From Apostichopus japonicus (lineage: Eukaryota > Echinodermata > Holothuroidea > Aspidochirotida > Stichopodidae), in NCBI RefSeq assembly GCF_037975245.1, contig NC_092582.1:13328077-13392076 (forward strand): a DNA stretch of 64,000 nucleotides, in the 5' to 3' direction. The stretch's first letter is position 1. Each line of letters starts with the position of its first letter. This document shows positions 61,401 to 64,000 of the stretch, in pieces. The position numbers and the translations under genes were made by a program. Under the pieces are notes generated by a model. It had not been told where the DNA came from, did no database searches, and was given only the letters and a program-made list of their open reading frames with translations.

Positions 61401-63079
61401 ATAGATTTCATACTTTTGAGAGCTCTGTGACTTCAAGTACCTGCTTGTCTCTCACAAACATATATTGTTTCTCACCATATACATTCTTGAAATTGTTTTC
61501 ACCAAAAGACAGAACTGGCAGGTTGTAAATTTAACCAATTAACAACAGCTTCCTTTTTTTCAGCCCTGACTCTTACATGACAAGTAGACTATAGGTAACT
61601 GTGCTAACAAATTATGGTAGGACCAAGCTCCTGGTACTCAAAGTGGGGGCAGCAATCCCCTTTAGGGTCGCTCAGAACTTTTGGAGGGTTTGCCCAAACG
61701 TTTGGAAGAGCAAAGAAATTAATTTTACTTTTACTCATAACAGGGAAAACGTCTACTTGTAGTCATGTTCATACTGTTGTACTCATATTTTAAGTGTTCT
61801 TACAACATACATAATAACTGCAATATTACACATTACTCTTTGTAAGTATAGTACTGCTGTTAATAGAATACCATCTTATACGTACAATCTATATGCATGT
61901 ACTGCGACAGCTAGTAACAGAGACGATTTGTTCCCACCAACTGAAGAATCTGCGAAACAACAAATTAAAGATTAATATTATGAAGTTGCAACCACATGTT
62001 CAAAACCTGCCTGAACTAGATGTCAAACAGTTTCTCCATACCTTTCCAGTTCAGGTAAAGTAGTTAACGCAGATAGAATAGTATACATACGTAAATTGGA
62101 AATGGGCATTAAATTGAGAAAGGAAATTGGAAAAAAATCATGTATTATTATATTACACTTTCTTTATGAAACTACCTTTCCCCATAACCAGTATAGCTAT
62201 TCCAACATTGTGATGTACCTTGTCTTTAGTATGGGCTTATATGAGCAATACTAACGACAGCAGCAACAGGGGGCATAAAGTCATCAAAAAGGCTCTCGAT
62301 CTTTCGTGCTCACTATTTAGATTTATCAAACATCACAGAAATGAATCATTTTAATAAATAGGCAGGATACATTTCCATTTCAAAGACTTTCTTATAACAA
62401 ACAAAACCTCTCTTTTTAATTAATATGGACAAAAGAAATTTTGTACATTGAATCATACCACAAAACATAGTTATACACAAGTATGAAATATGAACCTCAG
62501 TCAATTTCATATCATCCACAAATCTGTCGTGTATAAACAAGACATACATGTGCAATATGTAACCTGTATGATCAGTTTTAAGGATGAAAACATATCACAC
62601 GTAACAGATTCATTTGGAGGAATATACTATATCAATTAATGAAGATAAACCATCACCATTTTCCCTGCTAAATTCCTTTTTTAATGAATCCATATCTTTG
62701 ATCATCCACTCAAGGACTGACCTTCACCTGTGGACAAAGAGGTTGGTCATCAGGCAGAGGTCTACGAGAAAAATGAAGTAGAAAGGTGCATGTGGGAGGG
62801 GTACACCTCTTCAATAGAGCAACAATTGTACCTTGCATGACGTCATCACCAAAAGACAATTGAATACCTGTTAAGAGTTACTTCAATTTGTACCCAACCA
62901 ATCTGAGCAACTTTCTAATGATTTTGCTTCTTAGATATAATGCATATTTTATGACTGACATTAAAGATGACCAACCTTTTCCACCCTTCTTTGGTTGTTT
63001 GGGTGCGGTGAAAGTCAGTGATTCGTTTCCTCCTTGGTTATTGGCCTTATCCATCCCAAAGAGGGAGCTAAGCTTCGAC
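28361..63079 (-). CDS. FKBP15: FKBP15 (WAFL), FK506-binding protein 15, lacking exon 1
   Basis: Spliced gene on the - strand, 29 coding exons found (called v1-v29 here). Together they give 1358 residues plus stop with every phase matching; human FKBP15 has about 1219. Numbering from the first complete codon, the domains are: N-terminal [10 protein letters not shown] and [15 protein letters not shown]1/EVH1-like domain (about 38-134, ending in a motif like [20 protein letters not shown]); FKBP domain (about 160-256); conserved [17 protein letters not shown] (about 316-332); a Gln/Pro-rich linker (about 380-480); a long coiled coil (about 550-895); a hexaproline (906-911); TIMNTIK (about 952-958); and an acidic Glu/Asp tail (965-1358) ending [13 protein letters not shown]. 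The family acts on early endosomes, linking actin and microtubule transport, and is linked to the WASH complex subunit FAM21. The initiator exon was not found. Introns are loaded with repeats. Identity is near certain; individual splice sites are hand-called. Confidence 0.95.
29060..29108. repeat. (CAC)n and (GAT)n microsatellites
   Basis: A short CAC run at about 29060-29078 and GATGATGATGAT at about 29096-29108, just past the donor of exon v28. Confidence 0.8.
29119..29227 (-). CDS. FKBP15: FKBP15 exon v28
   Basis: Residues 1300-1336: [20 protein letters not shown] then [16 protein letters not shown]. An LFGD-type acidic motif followed by a basic patch. Human has a related ELFKGATLKAL at this place. 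Ends in phase 0. Confidence 0.92.
30164..30824 (-). CDS. FKBP15: FKBP15 exon v27 (large acidic exon)
   Basis: Residues 1080-1299, 661 nt, the largest exon. Rich in Glu, Asp, Ser and Gln, probably disordered. Internal repeats include EDSKTED (twice), [15 protein letters not shown] and VPDLPDVD. It ends [20 protein letters not shown] then [16 protein letters not shown]. Acceptor CTGTCTCAG, donor GTGAGAGC. Exon skipping would shift the frame. Confidence 0.9.
31484..31750 (-). CDS. FKBP15: FKBP15 exon v26
   Basis: Residues 991-1079. Acidic and Pro/Ser-rich: [20 protein letters not shown], then [20 protein letters not shown], then a Glu run ([20 protein letters not shown]). The motif SIPDLPEVD recurs as VPDLPDVD in the next exon. 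Ends in phase 1. Confidence 0.88.
32470..32885. repeat. 20-bp intronic minisatellite
   Basis: About 20 copies of AGACCAGCCCCCTTACATAG with small variations, in the intron between exons v25 and v26. On the gene strand it reads as a G-rich GGGGCTGGTCTCTATGTAAG repeat, which contains runs of four or five G in most units and so could form RNA quadruplexes in the pre-mRNA. Confidence 0.92.
33093..33189 (-). CDS. FKBP15: FKBP15 exon v25
   Basis: Residues 959-990: [20 protein letters not shown] then [12 protein letters not shown]. Start of the acidic tail. Starts in phase 0 and ends in phase 1. Acceptor CTATTTCAG, donor GTAAGAGG. Confidence 0.9.
34436..35080. other. Low-complexity intronic sequence
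   Basis: A (TA)n run near 34428-34442 followed by CA-rich sequence with repeated CACC, CCATC and CAGCACC words (34620-34930), lying in the 2.6-kb intron between exons v24 and v25. The 135-codon - strand frame at 34685-35092 is a by-product of this composition; it has no motif. Confidence 0.5.
35783..35890 (-). CDS. FKBP15: FKBP15 exon v24
   Basis: Residues 923-958, [36 protein letters not shown]: a conserved helical block after the proline run (human KKIMNQVFQSLRREFELEES). Phase 0. Confidence 0.94.
35983..36186. repeat. 53-bp tandem repeat with palindrome and 5' splice site-like core
   Basis: About 3.8 copies of a unit containing CTGAATGTTGGTTTTAATGT, ACTTACCTCATGAGGT, GTGCAACATGAGGTCA. ACCTCATGAGGT is a perfect 12-bp palindrome. 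On the gene strand most copies read ATGAG|GTAAGTA, a strong 5' splice site consensus. It lies in the intron between exons v23 and v24. Confidence 0.9.
36451..36646 (+). mobile_element. tRNA-derived SINE, family 1 copy B
   Basis: Begins GGGAGTGTTAGCTCAGTGGT (A box), with B box GAGTTCGAGTAACTCC, body TTAATGTATGTCGTCCAG and GAGACTGACTTCGGTC, then a shortened 3' part (AAAATCTAAAATCTAGGATC) and a (CATA)n tail. It is antisense to FKBP15, in the intron just after exon v23. Confidence 0.88.
36725..36871 (-). CDS. FKBP15: FKBP15 exon v23
   Basis: Residues 874-922: last coiled-coil heptads ([17 protein letters not shown]), then [12 protein letters not shown] with six consecutive prolines (906-911). 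The proline run suits binding by SH3, WW or profilin-type partners, which would fit the actin role; that is inference. A SINE ends 79 bp past the donor. Confidence 0.92.
37102..37175 (-). mobile_element. 3' fragment of SINE family 2
   Basis: AATAATAAT-TTATTCTTATATAGCGCTTTA then ATCTCAAAGCAGC: the tail end of the same SINE as at 47606-47836, truncated and followed by A-rich sequence (37180-37400). The TATAGCGCTTTA motif is the recognisable part. Confidence 0.7.
37709..37801 (-). CDS. FKBP15: FKBP15 exon v22
   Basis: Residues 843-873, [31 protein letters not shown]: coiled coil. Phase 0. Acceptor CTTTCTTTCAG, donor GTCAGCC (weak, C at +3). Confidence 0.88.
38213..38535 (+). repeat. Inverted tandem copies of the exon v17 3' end
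   Basis: Three units of 114-119 bp. Each contains CATCAGCAGAGTAGAGGTA, a stretch like GTAAACTGGTATCATATTCT, ATTGTATGTTAGGCTATAGA, and GGAAGCAGACTTGAAGTC. The core GCAGAGTAGAG|GTA starts at about 38220, 38339 and 38453. It equals the end of exon v17 and its donor, but on the + strand, that is, inverted relative to the gene. Lies in the intron between exons v21 and v22. Confidence 0.9.
38677..38829 (-). CDS. FKBP15: FKBP15 exon v21
   Basis: Residues 792-842: [51 protein letters not shown]. Coiled coil. Phase 0. Its downstream intron holds the inverted copies of the exon v17 repeat. Confidence 0.92.
39505..39576 (-). CDS. FKBP15: FKBP15 exon v20
   Basis: Residues 768-791, [24 protein letters not shown], coiled coil. 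Phase 0 on both sides, 72 nt, so it could be skipped without frame loss. Acceptor GTTTTTGTTACAG, donor GTATCAG. Confidence 0.92.
40361..40444 (-). CDS. FKBP15: FKBP15 exon v19
   Basis: Residues 740-767, [28 protein letters not shown], coiled coil. Matches the vertebrate NLSERKKKSAQERSQAEEE segment. Phase 0. Confidence 0.93.
41220..41356 (-). CDS. FKBP15: FKBP15 exon v18
   Basis: Residues 694-739: [46 protein letters not shown]. Coiled-coil heptads very like the vertebrate KQLELKVTSLEEELTDLRVEKE. Donor GTTAACATTG is non-standard beyond GT. Confidence 0.93.
41433..41556. repeat. 42-bp tandem repeat, three copies
   Basis: AAATCTCTATCACAACAGAG followed by AATCAGTAATTAAGAAAACAC, nearly identical in all three copies, upstream of exon v18 in the intron from v17. 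Confidence 0.93.
42005..42239 (-). repeat. Tandem copies of exon v17 3' end in its own downstream intron
   Basis: On the - strand the exon v17 end GTGCAGAGTAGAG|GTAAGG is followed by about two further units with GGGAAGCAGGCTTGAAGCCA, AAGTTATCAACAAG, CTGCAGAGTAGAG|GTATAGGG and ATTGTATGTTAGG. The exon itself contains the matching GGGAAGCAGATGTGAGGTCA-AAGTTATCAACAA, so the repeat unit spans exon, splice site and intron. Confidence 0.88.
42240..42411 (-). CDS. FKBP15: FKBP15 exon v17
   Basis: Residues 637-693, coiled coil: [51 protein letters not shown]. Phase 0 to 1. Its 3' half with the 5' splice site belongs to a ~115-bp tandem repeat that continues in the downstream intron and recurs inverted at 38213-38535. 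Confidence 0.93.
42926..43028 (-). CDS. FKBP15: FKBP15 exon v16
   Basis: Residues 602-636, [20 protein letters not shown] then [14 protein letters not shown]: coiled coil, matching vertebrate YVEQSNLMMEKRN. It follows a 3.2-kb intron holding the foldback element at 43166-43586. Confidence 0.93.
43166..43586. mobile_element. Foldback element built of small palindromes
   Basis: About 421 bp. The ends are inverted: GGCAAGCCACATGTGCAATA (left) and TATTGCACATATGGCTTGCC (right), extending to about 30 bp with few mismatches. Inside are about ten imperfect palindromes of the form CGATAAACTGAGTTTATCG, in close succession, each able to form its own hairpin. An internal copy of the terminal motif (AATTATTGCACATGTGG) lies near 43277-43293. 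No clear target duplication, no coding frame. It sits in the intron between exons v15 and v16. Confidence 0.85.
46262..46461 (-). CDS. FKBP15: FKBP15 exon v15
   Basis: Residues 536-601: [20 protein letters not shown] then [19 protein letters not shown], the conserved start of the coiled coil. Ends in phase 2 with AT, completed to Met by the next exon. Confidence 0.94.
46957..47232 (-). CDS. FKBP15: FKBP15 exon v14
   Basis: Residues 444-535: Gln/Met/Pro-rich ([20 protein letters not shown]...), then [28 protein letters not shown], corresponding to the vertebrate TEARQHNTEIRMAVSKVADK helix. Two in-frame acceptors 6 nt apart (TATCAG, TTTCAG) could add or drop Phe-Gln. Confidence 0.92.
47606..47836 (-). 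mobile_element. tRNA-derived SINE, family 2
   Basis: Read on the - strand: head with A box-like TTGGCTAAGGCGTCG and B box-like TGGTTTGACTCC; body with CTTGGGCAAGATGC and a CCAGGGACTA segment; tail with TGTAAAGCGCTTTGAGACC, TAAAGCGCTATATAAAAG and an (ATT)n end. This type, with CTTGCCCAAGG and AGCGCTTT on the other strand, is widespread in marine animals. It lies in the intron between exons v13 and v14, in the same sense as the gene. Confidence 0.82.
48459..48598 (-). CDS. FKBP15: FKBP15 exon v13
   Basis: Residues 397-443: Gln/Pro-rich linker with a polyglutamine patch ([12 protein letters not shown]) and a repeated NQPPM(G/Q) motif. The same region is Gln/Pro/Ala-rich in human. Starts with two bases of a split Ser codon, ends in phase 0. 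Confidence 0.88.
48964..49497. repeat. 88-bp tandem repeat with tRNA T-arm-like hairpin, six copies
   Basis: Unit: TCTAAAGCATATCTCCAAAA, ACAGCAAAGAAACTTATAGG, TAGAATGAGATATGTACCGT, CGACCAGACATGACTGGTTC, AAACCCAG. Units start at about 49051, 49139 and 49227 and so on, exactly 88 bp apart. GACTGG-TTCAAAC-CCAGTC is a perfect 6-bp stem with a 7-nt loop and a B box-like GGTTCAAACCC. Lies in the intron between exons v12 and v13. Confidence 0.93.
49833..49974 (-). CDS. FKBP15: FKBP15 exon v12
   Basis: Residues 350-396: [40 protein letters not shown] and so on, a Pro/Ser-rich basic linker. Ends in phase 1. Acceptor TTTTCTAAACAG, donor GTAAGTTTT. Confidence 0.85.
51270..51621 (-). repeat. Tandem duplication of the exon v11 3' end and its donor
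   Basis: Units of 120-121 bp. Copies of the exon end lie at 51381-51406 and 51501-51525, each ending GCAGAT|GTAAGTATA exactly as the true exon (51622). Before each copy the - strand reads CATCCCTACAG, an acceptor-like site. A fourth, decayed copy without the splice site is recognisable near 51270-51320. Including the first copy would bring an in-frame stop, so these look like decoy or poison microexons. Confidence 0.85.
51622..51741 (-). CDS. FKBP15: FKBP15 exon v11
   Basis: Residues 310-349, [20 protein letters not shown] then [37 protein letters not shown] is essentially identical in vertebrates. Phase 0. Its last ~26 bases plus the GTAAGTATA donor are duplicated twice in the following intron (see 51270-51621). 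Confidence 0.94.
52010..52046 (-). CDS. FKBP15: FKBP15 exon v10 (37-nt microexon)
   Basis: Encodes [12 protein letters not shown] with a split Arg before it (residues 297-309). Acceptor TTTTCTCACAG, donor GTAAATTTG. Its 37-nt length exactly bridges phase 2 to phase 0; skipping it would break the frame, so it should be constitutive. Confidence 0.82.
52723..52844 (-). CDS. FKBP15: FKBP15 exon v9
   Basis: Residues 257-296, beginning [20 protein letters not shown]: a Ser/Met-rich linker after the FKBP domain (human VKFARDSGS). Ends in phase 2. Donor GTACGCC, acceptor TTGTACACAG. Confidence 0.85.
53040..53183 (-). CDS. FKBP15: FKBP15 exon v8
   Basis: Residues 209-256: [43 protein letters not shown]. 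This is the end of the FKBP domain, with W210, Y233, I242 and F250 matching FKBP12 W59, Y82, I91 and F99. L238 replaces His87. Phase 0. Confidence 0.94.
53870..54109 (+). mobile_element. tRNA-derived SINE, family 1 copy C
   Basis: GGAGTGTTAGCTCAGTC (A box, with a short deletion next to it), B box CTGGTTCGAGTCACTCC, body TTAATGTATGTTGTCCTG, GAGACTGACTTCGGTCAGC, GGCTTCTTTGCAAGTTCCTG, tail (CATA)n. Antisense to FKBP15, between exons v7 and v8. Confidence 0.9.
54399..54467 (-). CDS. FKBP15: FKBP15 exon v7
   Basis: Residues 186-208, [23 protein letters not shown]. Carries the FKBP pocket residues F187, D188, F197, V206 and I207 (FKBP12 F36, D37, F46, V55, I56). K205 replaces FKBP12 Glu54. Phase 0. 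Confidence 0.93.
54905..55170. repeat. About 91-bp tandem repeat, three copies
   Basis: Units contain CTCTCATATCATGCTTCAA, GCACTCGTACTGGCAGTATG, AACAGTTCCTAACCTTTATC, TGATTCTAATGCTAATACCA. The AGTATGAACAGT motif recurs at about 54967, 55057 and 55149. Intronic, between exons v6 and v7. Confidence 0.9.
55400..55552 (-). CDS. FKBP15: FKBP15 exon v6
   Basis: Residues 135-185: linker, then the start of the FKBP fold ([20 protein letters not shown]). Tyr173 corresponds to FKBP12 Tyr26. Phase 0 both sides. Donor GTGAGTAG, acceptor CTCTCTGCAG. Confidence 0.93.
55723..55978. repeat. (ACT)n trinucleotide microsatellite
   Basis: About 255 bp of ACT repeats with scattered GCT, ATT and ACC variants, in the intron between exons v5 and v6. 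It creates poly-Thr and poly-Val open frames on the two strands (55669-56002) that are not genes. Confidence 0.97.
56000..57777. other. Intron between exons v5 and v6, remainder
   Basis: AT-rich, with no repeat array beyond the ACT microsatellite and no exon-like open frame with splice sites. Several TTTATT/AATAAA words occur but none with context suggesting an intronic polyadenylation site. Confidence 0.4.
57778..57876 (-). CDS. FKBP15: FKBP15 exon v5
   Basis: Residues 102-134, containing [20 protein letters not shown] and [11 protein letters not shown], the most conserved part of the WH1-like domain. Phase 0 on both sides. The donor GTTTGTAAATG is atypical (no A at +3). Confidence 0.93.
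58204..59190. repeat. Complex ~32-bp minisatellite with block duplication
   Basis: Built of variants of ACTTTACTATGTAGTTGACT and ACATACAACTTTACTATG. A leader block (GACAAAGGGTCACAGCATTT...GGTAGGTGGAT) occurs at 58205 and again at 58550, and a trailer (TATCAACAGGGTTAGGGTTG) ends both blocks (about 58492 and 59134). So a ~346-bp block was duplicated and its second copy expanded by an inner ~64-bp unit. It creates the Val/Asn/Tyr/Ile-rich - strand frames at 58288-58989. Intronic, between exons v4 and v5. Confidence 0.93.
59543..59617 (-). CDS. FKBP15: FKBP15 exon v4
   Basis: Residues 77-101, [27 protein letters not shown]1-like domain. Phase 0 on both sides. Acceptor TTGTTGACACAG, donor GTGAGCG. 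Confidence 0.92.
59700..61017. other. Intron between exons v3 and v4
   Basis: AT-rich, with a G-run near 60891-60900. Short open frames (60472-60696, 60798-60980) lack motifs and usable splice sites. Nothing coding seen. Confidence 0.4.
61018..61077. repeat. Inverted repeat, left copy, flanking exon v3
   Basis: Contains AATGTTTTGGCAACTCCTAA and CAGGACCCCCACTTTGAATA. Its reverse complement aligns with 61633-61708: GTATTCAAAGTGGGGG against GTACTCAAAGTGGGGG, and ACTTTTTAGGAGTTGCCAAA against ACTTTTGGAGGGTTTGCCCA, with about 20 extra bases in the right copy. Probably two insertions of one repeat family in opposite directions. Confidence 0.65.
61249..61318 (-). CDS. FKBP15: FKBP15 exon v3
   Basis: Residues 53-76, ending [25 protein letters not shown]1-like domain, matching the vertebrate NGQYVKQGKFGAAVLGNH segment. 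The donor is GTAAGTGTT and the acceptor CTCCTATAG. The exon is flanked by inverted copies of one repeat (61018-61077 and 61633-61708). Confidence 0.92.
61633..61708. repeat. Inverted repeat, right copy, flanking exon v3
   Basis: Contains GTACTCAAAGTGGGGGCAGC, TTTAGGGTCGCTCAGAACTT and TTGGAGGGTTTGCCCAAACG. It is the partner of 61018-61077; the CTCAAAGTGGGGG word is typical of hAT-derived repeat ends. Together with the left copy it brackets exon v3. Confidence 0.65.
61886..61940 (-). CDS. FKBP15: FKBP15 exon v2
   Basis: Residues 35-52, [18 protein letters not shown]: first strand of the WH1-like domain (human has AVHAYRY here). Two acceptor AGs lie 9 nt apart (CGCAG and TTCAG), both in frame. 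The upstream one would change the start to DSSVGG, so alternative splicing is possible. It ends in phase 2. Confidence 0.88.
62976..63079 (-). CDS. FKBP15: FKBP15 exon v1
   Basis: Residues 1-34: [20 protein letters not shown] then [14 protein letters not shown], the conserved N-terminus after the initiator exon. The acceptor is TTTCTTTATAG. The donor is GTTGGTC, weaker than most. It starts with one base completing an upstream codon and ends in phase 1. SLFGMD echoes the LFGD motifs at the C-terminus. Confidence 0.9.
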
Positions 63080-64000
63080 CTATAAAGAAACCCAAAAAAC
63101 AAGAAAATTGTCAACGTTTCACTTTGTTATGAAATTCTAATGATGGTTCAGTGTTACTGAATAAATGGCATGAGAAGTGGAGTGCGAGGAGGGAGGTGCG
63201 GGTTGGGGATTATGAGAGGCAAATAGCATATTTATAAGACCAGGGGAACTGCCATGACCTCATAAAAGGCCACATTTAGAACACTTTGTATGTGTTTTAA
63301 CTTTCACTGGTAACCTTGGGAAATGTGTATGTATATAATTGGCGCCTTATAAGTGTTTGGTATTATATATATGTGTTGCAAACACTATCTGCAGAGTAGA
63401 ATTGTGTACCATGATCCGAAGTGGTCACCCACCCTATTAGAGACCAAGATTTGTATTGAACCATTGCTACTTTAATGGATATCACCAACATGCAATGACA
63501 TTCCATTCTTGACCAAACAAGAATAGGTAAGGTGTTGAATAATTTACCAAAGCGCCTTGGTCAGGAAGCAACCAGAAGCTGATTTGACGACCTATCCATG
63601 TGATGACCCGATGGACACTTTCACCAAGTCTCCGTTTCGAGGAGTGTTCGAAAAATAAATAGGCAGACATGTCATAGAAGTTTGCATCCATTTCTGCACC
63701 CAGGACTACTATTTATTGTCCCAATCTCAGTCATTGTGGGGCAGACACTCAAATCACTACATTACACCTTCACCCTTCCAAAAAAAAATAACAAGTTAAA
63801 AGTAGAAAGTTGGAAGAGCAAACGTGTCACTGATGTGGAATTGCATGTAGTGAAAACAGAGCGTGCAAGGAGATACTGACATATCCATCCCATCAGCATT
63901 ACTTTATGTATCCAAGTTGCACCTTGTGTGGTGTTCATTCTATATTTGACAAGAAGTTCTTTACTGTAAATCACATGCCTATGAGGAAAGCTTCCTCCTT
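63080..64000. other. FKBP15 first intron; initiator exon not found
   Basis: I searched the - strand for a short exon starting with Met, acidic, ending in phase 2, as expected from the vertebrate MFGAGDEDD-type start, and found none. The 69-codon frame at 63482-63691 begins MDANFYDMSAYLFF and is unlike it; a donor-like GTAAAT after ...GAL would be in phase 0, which does not fit. The initiator exon and promoter probably lie past the window end. Confidence 0.55.

Noticed and set aside
63482-63691. Frame beginning MDANFYDMSAYLFF as FKBP15 exon 1
   Set aside because: Its possible donor is in phase 0 while exon v1 needs phase 2, and it lacks the acidic start of the family.

Overview
The window is nuclear DNA from an animal: AT-rich, full of short tandem repeats, SINEs, MITEs and one non-LTR retrotransposon, with a gene split into many small exons. 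The exon-encoded protein and the repeat types (hAT-like MITEs with GC-rich inner ends, a SINE whose tail contains TATAGCGCTTTA) suggest a marine invertebrate deuterostome. An echinoderm, perhaps a sea cucumber, is my best guess, but that is inference.

Region 1 (1-18,950) shows no recognisable gene. It holds two copies of one MITE family (296-565 and 9121-9371, the second with near-perfect 8-bp target duplications), a pure-purine tract (10.03-10.19 kb), a cluster of AP-1/CRE/E-box/CCAAT motifs (10.37-10.71 kb), a 1.1-kb 16-bp minisatellite (13.27-14.37 kb), a possible TATA/CCAAT promoter (15.88-15.96 kb) and a tRNA-derived SINE (17.56-17.85 kb).

Region 2 (about 18.95-23.4 kb) is a decayed Jockey/I-type LINE on the + strand. 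ORF1 has zinc knuckles. ORF2 has an APE endonuclease and a reverse transcriptase. The ancestral ORF1 stop and ORF2 start overlap as ATGA. Region 3 (24.9-26.5 kb) has a hAT-type MITE with perfect 8-bp target duplications, a 28-bp perfect inverted repeat and two tandem tRNA-like units.

Region 4 (about 27.4-63.1 kb, - strand) is almost all of one gene, FKBP15 (WAFL/FKBP133), an endosomal protein with a WH1-like domain, an FKBP domain, a long coiled coil and an acidic tail. I resolved 29 coding exons by hand. All junctions have GT-AG ends and compatible phases, giving 1358 residues plus stop. The very N-terminal exon was not found and probably lies beyond position 64,000. The introns carry SINEs, a foldback element built of small palindromes and many minisatellites. 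Two of these repeat arrays contain copies of exon 3' ends together with their 5' splice sites. One such array is also present inverted in a later intron, so the pre-mRNA could pair around four coiled-coil exons. The predicted 3' UTR carries a 27-bp minisatellite with about 18 perfect TGAGTCA motifs.
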